NCBI GenBank assembly: GCA_963966185.1
Contig: CAWZYM010000369.1
Coordinates: 442,001-506,000 of the forward strand
Direction of reading: 5' to 3'
From: Rhabditoides inermis
Taxonomy: Eukaryota > Nematoda > Chromadorea > Rhabditida > Rhabditidae
DNA: 64,000 nt
Part shown: one piece after another, positions 11,074-22,500 of the stretch
How positions within the stretch are numbered: position 1 is the first letter of the stretch
How the letters are laid out: the number at the start of each line of letters is the position of its first letter
Program-made: the position numbers and the translations under genes
The notes under the pieces: generated by a model
What the model saw: only the letters and a program-made list of their open reading frames with translations
What the model was told of the DNA's origin: nothing
Database searches by the model: none

Positions 11074-14000
11074 ATGGCGCAGCAGCCACAGTACAGCCCG
11101 TACTACCTGGAGAGGAACCAGAGGGGTGGGTTGGTTGATTTTGTTTGAATGAAATCGTTAAACGAATTGTAGTTTATCGCTAAATCACGTGTTGTTGAGA
11201 ACGTGAATAGTGTGGTGTTGGCAGAGTTGCAGCAACCAGTCCGCGATTTTAAAACCTGTAGCGATGAAAAGATGATAATAAACATATTGTATTGTAATAA
11301 ACTATTGTATATACAGTAATTTAGTAATAGTATTTATAAACACGTTGCAAAAAGTATTGTATTGTAATGAACAGTTATATAGTAATTTAGTAATAGTAGT
11401 AATAAAAGTATTGTATATTGCACATTGCAGGTCCCCCCTCTGCCGAGTGCTGGTCCCTTTGTGGCCGCGTGCCGCCCTTGGATCCGCACCTCGCAGAGAT
11501 GTACTGGAATGGCAGTGTGCAGCTGCCGCCCTGTCAGGTTGGTATTGGTATATTGGCGCGCGCGGCAAACTTCATTTTCAAAGGCACACGACAAAATAGA
11601 TATTTTAAATACGTGTGGTGCTTAAGATTCACTTAGATGTGATCTGTCTAAACTCGCAGCAAGAAAGTGCGCCGCCGCCTCTCTTTCTCCCACTGTCAGA
11701 GACGAGTCTCGCAATTTTTTCTCGAGTCTTGGGTGTTGTCTGTTGTTTTTGTGTTGCGTTCTGAGTTTTGAATCAGTGTCAACGACAACGCTCTATTCGG
11801 TTTCTCTCTTTGACGGTAGCGCTGCGTTGTCCTAGTAGTAATATGTTTCTATGTTGTTTAATGGAAAATGTGAGTAGTGTCGCAATAATGGTCTCTTGAA
11901 GGTTTCTGGTTTATTCCATACCAAATATCTGCAGGCGTCGGTGATATCTAGTAGGAACTGTTCACTGTGTTACCGTAAATTTACCGTAATCCATGATGCT
12001 ATGATGTGCAGGCGTGTCCATGGGGCTCGCGGGTCGACTCATCGGGCTGGTGCCGGCCGTGCGATCACCCCATCGACGGATACGACTGGCTCTACCTGTG
12101 CGTTATTGATTGAATCGAGTTATCGATTATTGATTGATTCGAATATTTATTATTGATTGCTGGTAGCGGTGTGAATAGTATCGATTTTGATGAGAATCTG
12201 TGTCGAACTCGGACCAAGAAAATAATTGTTCGCAATTAGTGTCATGGTTCTTATTATGTCTGTGAAACGTATTTGTGAGTATTGATTGTTTCGATTATCG
12301 ATTATTGATTGTTGGTAGCTACGTGAAGTATATCGATTTTGATGGCAATCGCAACGACTGAATCATTGTTCGCAAATAGTGGCATAATTCATAACATTTC
12401 TGTGAAACGTATTTGTAATGTTATTTCCTTTTTCAGTCTTTTCATGGCGCTGATTCCACTGCTCGCTCACAACATCTTTATCAACTTGTACGCTACTCGC
12501 GGGAGGAGGAGAAGGAAGAGAAGAGGAGGAGGAGGGAGAGAGGCGGACAGGACAGTGGGGTGAGTGGAGTAAGGAGCAGAGGTTTTGTTGGGGTGGCTTT
12601 GATAGTGTTGAGGAGGACACATTAGCAGTTTCATTTCAAGCACCGCCTTGTATTGCATGTGAAACGTAGAAGTTGATTGTGGAAATTATGTTACGAACAT
12701 CACAGATGCATCACAACGCAAACACTACTTGATGTCTCGAAGCTATGAATTCTGATCAATGATAGTGATGCACAATGTAAACCAAGAATGTGTGCTGAAC
12801 GACCCCCTTTCTCCGCCTCTTCTCCTATCCATTTGATATACTGAATACTGCTATAGCGGTGTACACTCCAAACTCCAATTGTAGCCGTGATTCGTGTAGA
12901 TGATGTCTACCATAGAGCCTAGATCGACCATAGAACCCCCCCCCCCCCTCCGCCCTCGCCTCATTCTAACGAACTGCATGTAGATGATGTCCCCCTCTCT
13001 TGCGGTCCCTTTTGGCGACCTAGGCCCCGCTCCATTCCTTTCCATATGAGTACGCGTCGGTGCAGTGGGCCAGTGGGTAGTGCCGGGCAGTATCATAGTC
13101 GTGGCTCATTAGAGAGGGCACGCCAGCGCCCTCTCGTTTGTACTAGATGTCCCCGCGCGCTAGAATGCTCAAAAACGACTTTTCCCGGATGAAGCACTTT
13201 TCCTCATTTTGAAGATAATCATTCCACTGTTACATTGCATTCGCATCTCTATTCGATAGAGTTATAGAAAGTTGTATTGAGTTTGATTGAATTTGAAGCG
13301 AGATACGGAGAGTCCGCATTCGAGTGCGGATTGAGATTGGTGTCGGTCGCTCGGGCGGGCGGGCGGGCGGGCGTCGGACAATCGCTTTCGCCCCGCCCCC
13401 TCTGTGTGTGAGTGAGAGAGAAAGAGAGGCGAATAGCGGGTGCGCGTCGGTATCCTCGCAGCGAATCGCGAACGTGTATGAAAATGTAATTTTGTAAAAC
13501 AAAACTAAAGAAAAGGACAGATATTATCTTTCAAAAGTACTTCCAAGTAAAAGTAGTTGGTTTGTACTGTTGTCTCAGTCGAGCAAAAGGACTGACATGT
13601 TTTCAATGGAAACATGTGCAAACAGGCTCTCAGCATTATTCGACGTGTTATGTTACAACAGAAGTTGTGCTTTTAGATAATAACTGCATAACTTCGTAAA
13701 CGCGTTCATCATAATATGGCCGCTTTGCACTGGTATGAGAGAGAGCTTGTTGGCACATGTCTCCATTGAAAACATGTCAGTCCTTTTGCTCAACTGAGAC
13801 AACAGTACAAACCAACTACTTTTACTTGGAAGTACTTTTGAAAGATAATCCCTGTTGTAGCGACATAATAGGCTTGAATCGGCAATCGGGAGGCTCTCCT
13901 TTTCTCATGTCTTCTCGTTGCAGCCCCGCCTCGTGGCCGTCTCTTTTGTAGTGCCGGGTAGTGGTATTTACCGTAAGCTCTCTCCACTCTAGGCCCCGCC

Positions 14001-17000
14001 CTCTCTATCCCCGCCCCCTTCTCCCCATATATCACCCCGTTTCAGCGCCGCCGCCTGGCCGTCTCACGTGTGCAGTGTGTTGGAGTGCGGTCTGTCGGCG
14101 GCCGCCGCAGTGCTCATCGCCCACCCGGCTGGCGAGTGGACTGTGCGGGTGGGTGACGTGTTTTATTAATTAATGTAAAGTTTGTAAATTAATGTAAAGT
14201 TGTAAAGGAAGTTGATTGTGTTGATGGCGAGTGGACAGTGGGAGTGGGTGATGTTAAACGGTAAAGTTGTAAGGATGTAAAGTGTAGAGTGTGAGTTTGT
14301 GTTGATGGCGAGTGGGGGTGGGTATTTGTATTGATTATTGTAAAGTTGTAAAGCATATTAGAATGGACAGTGGGGGTGGGTGATATTGAGAATAAATGTA
14401 AAGTTGTAAGGATGTAAAGTATGAGTTTGTGTTTACGGCGAGTGGACAGTGGGAGTGGGTGATGATGCCTTTTTCCTTTTATCTAGATGACCTTTTTTGC
14501 AAGCTGTCACCTGTACTTTATTTCGAAAACTATTCCTGATTTTTCTTTCAAAATCTTTGGATTGTACCTTCGTGCCGGTAAGGGTGTGTGAGAATTGTGT
14601 ATGCTATGAGAATAGTGGAGTACTTGGTGTTATTTTGAGGCGCGCGCAAGTTGTTATCGATGTGAGAAGACAGTGCACTAACCTACTATCCATTGCTTCA
14701 CTTCTTCTTACGTCTAGGTAACCTTTTACACGTTGTGTTCAGGGTTGTCGCAAAGTGGGCACGGTGGGAGAGTGGTACCCGTCGCTGCTCCTGTCGGGAA
14801 AGGGAGGAGGAGGAGGAGGAGGTGGTGGGTGGAGAAGGGAGAGAGAGAGAGAGGAAGGGGGAGAGAGATGTATGTTCAGGTTGGCGCGGTGGCTCGCCCG
14901 CCACAGTCAACTGCTCCTACGAGCTCGTCTATCCACTGTGAGTGGGTTTTATGTTGGTAGTTATGATTGAGTCGATTTATCATTTTTAAGTCAATTTGTT
15001 GGTGAAATTGTCAACATGAGTTTTATTCTGAAATGTAGTGGTCATGAAACCTATGCCTTCCAATTTCTTTCTTTGAAGTAGTTACTTCCAGCAGATTGTC
15101 AATGAGTATCATGTGTGTAAATGTGATTGTGTTGGAACGTATGTGTTGCAGGTTCTCCTTTTGAAATAGATAATTCAACCATTTTGTCTGAATGAGTATC
15201 GTGTGTGAAATATGTTTGTCATGAAACCTATATGTTTCAGGTTCTCCCTGCCTCTGATCTACCTTCTCTGTCTGCTCGTGTGTATGCTCATCCTTCGATG
15301 CACACTCTACGCCACTGTGACGAGGAGGGAGAGAAGAAGGAGGAGCAGGGGTGGGTTCCTGGGTTACTGGGTTCGCTTCCACAATCAAATCAAATACTTT
15401 ATTCGGATCGTTATTGAGCAGTGTCAGGGAAGTATAGGTGATTGGAGGAGTTAGTGACTGGTTATGCCTATGAAATGTAAGTGGTTAAGGGGGGGATATG
15501 GAGTGGAGGAGTTCTTGAGTAGTTGCGCATCGACATTGTGGGATTGTGGTGCGAGTGAGTGAGAGAGGTCAGTTGGGTTGGTTTCAACTGTCACTAGTTG
15601 GAGTCGATGAAGGAGAATGAGTTTTGATTGAAATGTATTGTGGGAATGCTCTTGAAGACAAGTTCTCCTTCCAACTTTCTACCAAGAAGGGGTGGGCAGA
15701 TGGCAATTCGTAGCACTTTGCAGAGACTGTCCACTTACTTCTTATGTTTGACCAGTCGGAAGAAAATAGTGCAAACCCGGCGCGTCTCACATGCTAGTTA
15801 CGACCTGGGGTCTTCAGAGAGCGCCGCATGAGCGTCACTCACAGACGGGGACGGACCTTGCGTTTTCTCTATACTAGTATGGTTGCAGCCTCGTCTCCCT
15901 ACCAGGATGGCGTTGACCCGTGCGCGGCCGCCATCTACGCAGCCCTCCACACCATTCCCATAGTGGCTGCTGTGCACACGGTCATGGTCGGTCATAGAGC
16001 TGTATTGTTTAAATATGTTACAAATAATGTGTCTGTTTCAATACAGCGTGATTTGATGTAGTTTCAATCATTTGATGTTAGTTGATATGTGGCCAACGTC
16101 GGTATTATATCTAGTTTGAATAGTCGTTGTGAACTATTCGGGAACAGTTGCGTTTAGACCTGTTCGCGGTTAAAAGATGTATTCGGTGATCGTGTAGCGA
16201 GTTGAGTTGTTGTGCGTTTTGTAATTTGCTGAACAGTTTTGCTGAAGAAAACTTGAAAGTATTGCACTGAGTCAATAGCGAGTCCACACTATTGGCAATT
16301 GAAACCTATTAGTAGTGTCTTTCGATAATAAACTCTGACTCTGCTGAAAAGTTGAACTAGGTAAATGGCGATACGACATTATTCACTGTTGAAACCTATT
16401 AGTAGGGTCTTGGATGTGGTATTTGTGGAATGTGTAGTGTTGCTCGTACCACTGAATAGTAATAGACCCAGTAATACAACCGAAAACATTTAAATATCAT
16501 GACATCTATAGTGAGCCCGCAAATGAGTTCCCATCTTTTCACGAGAGACATTAGAGTGGTTAGACAACGATCAGAATCTATGAGATGGTGTTTTTAATTT
16601 GACAAAACTTCGCGTAGATAGCCAGGGTCGAACCCACGGACAGTTGCTTTTTGAGTGAGAGCGTTACCACTACGCCACCTGGTCATGTGAGACAATCCGC
16701 GAAATAGAGATATGAACGACGAAGAAAATCTGCAGTCTGCATCACTCCTTGGCATACGGTGCCAGTTAGAGCACGATTATTTTTCGCTCGAAAAATGCTG
16801 ACAAGGAGTGTCGTTTAGGTCACAGAAGCCGATGGTGACCAAACTGATATCAGAGATACCCTAGGAGGTCACTAGTCGAAAACCGTTTTCAAATCCACAG
16901 GACCGGCCATACGTTTCGAGATATTTACGTTTCAAATTTCGTAGCTAAACCGTGTGGATTGCTTTTGCGGTCTGTCACTCCATTCGCGCGAGCTGTGAAA

Positions 17001-18084
17001 CAGCGGCGGTGGCCTAGTGGATAGAGCGGCCGTCGTTCAAGCGATAGGGTGTGGGTTCGCTCTCTGGATGTGCTTTTCATTTTGCCGATTCTTTCCGGAC
17101 TTGTACTTTTGGTGACAATTGAGCAGTTGGTAGAAAACTCTTATCATATTCTTTTTTTTTCAAATCGATTGGTCATTTGTCTTGTTGAGGGCTCATTACA
17201 AAATGTTTGCGTTCTTTTAAGTTCATTTCCAAAAAAATCGAAAAACAATACTGACGAAGGTTTCCACATGATCCCCTCACCATGCGTGACTCCAATCACT
17301 CGAACAAAAAAGTACAAGTCCGGAAAGACTCGGCAAAATGAAAAGCATATCCGGAGAGCGAACCCACAGCATACCGCTTGAACGACGGCCGCTCTATCCA
17401 CTAGGCCACCGCCGCTGTTTCTTAGCTCGCGCGATTTGAGTGACAGCCCACAAAAGCAATCCACACGGTTTAGCTCCAAAATTTGAAACGTAAATATCTC
17501 GAAACGTATAGCTGGTCCAGTGGATTTGAAAACGGTTTTCGACTAGTGACCTCCTAGGGTATCTTTGATATCAGTTTGGTCACCATCGGCTTCTGTGACC
17601 TAAACGACACTCCTTGTGAGCTATTTGCGCGCGTAATATAACAGCTGTTGCTTCCTTTCCAGTATTGAACATATTTGATACGGACATATTTGAAACATAT
17701 CGGTAATGTCGTGTTCAATGTATCACTTGCTTGCCTTTCCAGGCCGGTCTTCTCTTCCACGTGTTCCCGCTGGTGTCCCTGGTGTGGTCAGTGGCCGGAA
17801 CAGCTGTACATCTGGCAGGGGAGGGGAGGAGAGGGGGACGGTGAGGGGGAGAGAGAGAGGAGAAGGGAAAGAGAGGGAGAGAGGGAGGGAGAGAGAGAGG
17901 GAGGGAGAGAGAGGGGGAAGAGAGAAAGAGGGAGGAGAAGGGAGAGAGGGGGAGGGAGAGGGGGGAGGGAGAGGGAGAGAGAGGGGGAAGAGAGAGAGTA
18001 GGAAGGGAGAGAGAGTAGGAAGGAAGAGAGAGGGAGGGAGAGAGAAAGGGAGGGGAAGGGAGAGAGAGGGAGAGAGAGGGAGAG

Positions 18085-18126
<42 letters not shown>

Positions 18127-18821
18127 AGAAAGGAAGAGGAGAGAGACGATCTCCTTGCAGGGAGCTCCTCCTGCTCGTCGCTCGCTCGCCCCGCCACATG
18201 TGTATGCTGTGTGTGAACATGTCCACTCTGGCATTCGCCATGGTCGCCATTCAGTGGGACAGGTATCGATTGATATTGATTGGTTATCGATGTGTACTTT
18301 TGGATGATGATGTGGGATAGATATACAATGGGACAGGATTGATTGATTGGTTATCGATTGATGTAGTTGAACAGTTTCATTATCCATTATGTTTCGGATG
18401 TTCATGAGATATGCAATGTACGATGGGAATTGATGTATATGCAATTGAACACTGTCTTTGCTATGTTTCACTGTTGGATGATTACGATATGTGTATATGT
18501 TGTTTAATTTATCATATGCATTCCAATCGGCAATTTCAAACATTCAATTCATGCAACTGCACAGCAAATCGTAACATTTAGCAGTCCTAGTATCGATTCT
18601 CACCTTGTCTGACCACTCAGACTCACCTATTCTTTACACTTCCAGGAACTCGAAAATGGACAGTTGTGATATTCAATCAATCCAATTCCTTCCCCTCATC
18701 TGTTATTTTCAGGGACTCTTCGCTCTCTCTGTGGTTCGTGTTTCTCACTCCACTCCCCGCGCTCTTCTACGTCGCCACCATACCCTTCTCACATCCACTC
18801 TCACTCGAAAGAGTGGGGTGA
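11074..18821 (+). CDS. JKAMP: JNK1/MAPK8-associated membrane protein, complete copy
   Basis: Twelve exons: 11074-11125, 11431-11537, 12012-12097, 12437-12559, 14046-14148, 14743-14821, 14880-14937, 15241-15350, 15889-15986, 17743-17840, 18161-18262, 18713-18821; about 374 residues. The Cys-rich lumenal start (CPWGS..GWCRPCDHPIDGYDWLYL) and the multi-pass body match animal JKAMP: a VLECGLSAAAAVLI helix, [29 protein letters not shown] and a final TPLPALFYVATIPF helix. JKAMP is an ER membrane protein that links JNK1 and proteasome/ERAD components. Exon 6 ends in a GGA-repeat and two donors are possible (14821 or 14824). Lysine/arginine- and glycine-rich loops make it longer than the roughly 311-residue human protein. 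A GA-rich tract fills intron 10. Confidence 0.92.
13109..13849 (+). mobile_element. GC-hairpin/terminal-palindrome element, copy B
   Basis: About 741 bp inside JKAMP intron 4 and nearly the same sequence as 2067-2796: TTAG plus GC hairpin on the left, inverted-repeat end closing with GATAAT on the right. A homopolymer run of C (about 12938-12947) lies upstream and is not part of the element. Confidence 0.85.
16511..17638. mobile_element. Large palindromic element with tRNA-like segments
   Basis: About 1.1 kb of JKAMP intron 9 that is absent from copy 2, where flanking sequence closes up near 39932. Two arms of about 320 bp (roughly 16790-17110 and 17300-17622) are inverted copies. Each arm holds a tRNA-like block with A-box (TGGCCTAGTGG) and B-box (GGTTCGCTC): 17003-17067 on plus, 17350-17415 on minus. 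A further tRNA-like block on minus lies at 16620-16685 (GGCGTAGTGGTAACGC, GGGTTCGACCC). No protein-coding frame of note. It looks like a SINE-derived foldback insertion. Confidence 0.75.
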
Positions 18822-19318
18822 CGTCACCGCCTCTGATCTACCACTGATCGACCACCGACCAGCCCCGATCTACCCACCAACCCACCCGGCTCAATTTGCA
18901 TATAGTGAGTGCTCAACGCTGGTGGCTATGCGCCCTCTCGCAGTTTTGTCCCTTGGCTCTCTCAATCGATATTTGACTAGCGGGTGCTCACTTTCCGGGC
19001 GGAAATTGCTCGATTTTTGACTGATTGAAGATTGTCGATTTTTGTTGCCACTTTGAACTGCAAGATTTCTTATAATGACGATTCCTGACCGTTCACTCTA
19101 TTGAAACTCTCTCACCACTTTGATACTTGCGGCATTTTGACTATAGCTTGTGTGCTGACCGTTTGTGTTTTGTGCTAGAAAGGCTTGCTTTCGATATGTT
19201 CAGACCGTGTCTGTGATAGCAGTGTTTTCTGTGTGTAACCGTGTGTCCTTAGAAGTGAAGAAGTGGCCGATTCATAGAGATATTCTATTGACGATTGATA
19301 GCAATAACATTTTTGAGT

Positions 19319-19324
19319 AATAAA
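19319..19324 (+). terminator. Candidate polyadenylation signal of JKAMP
   Basis: An AATAAA hexamer lies about 500 bp after the JKAMP stop and upstream of PGAP3. The same hexamer is retained in copy 2 at 41972-41977. Confidence 0.5.
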
Positions 19325-19550
19325 CTGTTCCTGATCGATCTTTGTTCGTTTGTTCGAGAAGGGAAAGGGTTCAGCGACCGTGTGATACTTGGAATAATAG
19401 AAGAGAAGGGTAGTTTATACTACACATCGCACCCAGTTGATTCAGCTCGTCAGTGACATCATTTTTTGATCTCTTGACGCAATGCGTCAATTTGACGCGT
19501 TGTATAACTGGTCTGTCGATTGTTGACTGTTTGATGGAGTAGTTCCTAGG

Positions 19551-22500
19551 ATGCGGCTAGCCCTCCTGCTAGCCTGTCTAGCATATGGGGGCGGGGCCTC
19601 GCTCGGTGACCGACAGGACTTCTATCAACAGTGCCTCGCTGACTGCAGGTGAGGTGGCATTACGTCTAGATACGTTTCGTGGGTACGGTAGTATAGTTAT
19701 TCCTATCAATCATTTACCTGGAATCGCTATATCCTGCTATTGTTATTTCCTGCTTTCAACTGAAGGAGTGTTGGTCACAGTCACAGAAGCCGATGACGAC
19801 CAAACTGCTATTACAGATTCTTCAAGAGGTCCCCAATCGAAATCCGTTTTCAAATCCACATGACCGTACAAACTGAACTTTCTGTGGTTATTAGTATAGT
19901 TTTTTTCCTGCGTTCGACTGATGAGTGAGAGAATTTGTTGTTGGAATTGTTTCGTTTCCGGCGTTCGTTATTATCGTTCTTACGTAAAACAGAGAATCAA
20001 TGTTAACCATTTTTGTATCATTACTTTTATAAATACGTTTGTTTTCAGACAGCGCCTGGACTGTCCGTTGAAGAGCGATGCGTGTGGATGGGTGTGGAAA
20101 CCGTGTATAGAGTGAGTGGAAGAGAGAGAGAGAGGAGGGAGAGAGAGAGAGAAGGGGAGGGAGAGGAGAGCGATAAGATGTATGTTTCACGTAAAACTCG
20201 AATCGTTCGTTGATTGGCGACTGCAATCAAATCACTCATTGGCATCTAACAAAACCTGAGCGAATAGCAACACCAGAACCTTGCCTGTCTCTCAGGTGTC
20301 GCTACTCTTGCGTGTGGTCTGCCGTCTCGGTGTTCCACTCGCACAACCTCTCCACCCCACAGTTCCACGGAAAGTGGCCGTTCGCTGCGGGAGAGTGGGC
20401 GGGGGTGTGGGTGCAGGTAGGAAAGGGAGGAAGAGGGGGGAGAGGGGGGGAGAGAGAGAGGGAGGGGGAGAAAGAGGGAGGGGAGAGAGTGGCTCTTTTG
20501 AACTGGAAGGACGCATGAGGAGCGTGTTCTCTCTTATATGTCGGCGTGGATTCCAGGAGCCGGCTTCTGTGATCTTCTCACTGGGCAACCTAGCTGCCTT
20601 TGTCTACTTTGGTTGGAGAGTTCATGAAATGGGAGGAGGTGGAGACCGGTACAAGGTGAGTTCAGATGAAAGAGTGGGGGAGTGGGTAAAGCGATTGATT
20701 GATTGACTATTGTACTAGTGTGTATACTTTATCGAGGACAATGAGGTATGTATAATAAAAAGGAGATTGATATTGATGAGTTGGGTGATTTGGTATCACG
20801 GATTGTCTGTCAATACCAACACCATATTCTATAATCTTCGTGATGCGTAGATATTACGACGGAACAATTGTATAGGCTATGGCGTCCGGCGCCGATTTCC
20901 GAAGAAATCAACTCAACTTTCGATTGTCTTTGATTGATGGCATTCTCTTATCACTTCTACATGGTAACACACAGAATCGACCCTATGATTCAGGGCTACC
21001 GCCGTCTCCCCCCCTCTTCCTCTTCCTTTCCACTTCGCTCCATGTGGACTGCCTATGCGGCGGTCGGAGTCGCGGCGTGGTCAGATTTGGCCTACTTTTG
21101 GCTTTTACAGAATACTAATTTTCATATAGTTATATAATATTATTCTGGGAGATAGTTTGCCGGGTCACGGTAGAAAATCGATCTACCCTCGAGTCGCAAT
21201 TGATCTACCCTCTCGTCGTGAGGAGACCCAAGCGCGCGCATTCAAACGATAATATCGATCAAAGAAGCCGACATGCGAATCAAAGAGGCCGCGACCCACT
21301 GGAGCCTTTCCTGCGCTGTCTGACCTCTCTCGCTCGCGACTGAGTTTCGTCAACTGACCCCGGCTGTCAATAGCAGAAACTATTCTCCAGGCGGCGACTA
21401 TATACGAGCTGTTGATGAAACGTATTTTGCAATTTTATCATCGTGACTTTTGGACTACTTCTGGCGTCAATGTTTCCGAAATACTGATTTCATGATCCGA
21501 CTTGCAAGTTATTGTTACATAGTTGTATGCGAGCTATTAGTGTACGGTGAAACATATCTCGCAATTTTATAATCTTGAAAAAAACTTTGAGGTTGTGTTC
21601 GACGGTGTTCCACGCTCGGGACTGCATTGTCACTGAATACGCAGACTACTGGGCGGCGTGCGCGCTGGTGGGTGACTGGTTCCTCCTGACTGGTTCTGGC
21701 GCCTGACTGGTTCCTGACTGGTGCCTGACTTGCGCTGGTGCTTGACTGGTTCCTGAATGGTGCTGGTGCCTGACTGGTTCCTGATGGTACTGGTGACTTA
21801 ATGGTGCCTGACTGGTTCCCGACTGGTACTGATGTCCGACTGGTTCCTGACTGGTTCCCCTCACAGGTGTCGATGAGTCTGTTCGCGAGCATTCGACTCA
21901 CACTGCCATGGATGCACGACACGGATGGAGGGAGGAGGGTGTGAGTAGAGAGAGAGAGAAAGAGAGAAAGAGAGAAAGACAGAGAGAGAGAGAGAGACAG
22001 AGAGACAGAGAGAGAGAGAGAGAGAGGGGGGGGGAATATTGATGACAAGGTTGCATGATAAAGGTGACAAAGATGTACGTAGGGAGGATGAAAGAAAGAA
22101 TGAAAGAGTAGGGAAGAGTGGTTTTGCCCATGATCTCAATATTTACTGTACCCCTTCCCAGGAGCGCCCTCCTTGCTGTTCTCTTCGCTGTCTGCTACCT
22201 GCGGCACATCTACGGACTGTATGTGAGTGCGGTCTATGGATTTTCTCATCTTAACTAATCATTATCATTGTTTGTTTTTGTTCGCACTACTTGTCCGTTT
22301 GCAACGTAGATTCTACGGAACAGTTATAGTTTCTGTAACCGTTATAGTGTCGCGCTATACTTTCATTTCTGCACATTCTTTTGTAATGCAATATTTTTAC
22401 ATACTTCATTTTCTTATACGTTCATATCCTCTTTTCGAGACGCACAAGGCATCATTTTGGATTCGGTCAATCAGATACACGATTTTCGTTGTTCTACTTT

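Noticed and set aside
14693..14941. Unspliced frame covering JKAMP exons 6 and 7
   Set aside because: The middle is a GA repeat; splicing it out restores the JKAMP family sequence.
17706..18543. Long Arg/Glu-rich and Ser/Leu/Pro-rich frames (up to 251 codons)
   Set aside because: They are translations of the GA/TC tract in JKAMP intron 10 and flip composition with strand and frame.
21646..21864. Short repeat of CTGACTGGTTCC units, considered as an array with regular spacers
   Set aside because: Units are irregular in length and sequence and lie in PGAP3 intron 6; it is a degenerate minisatellite, not a CRISPR-like array.
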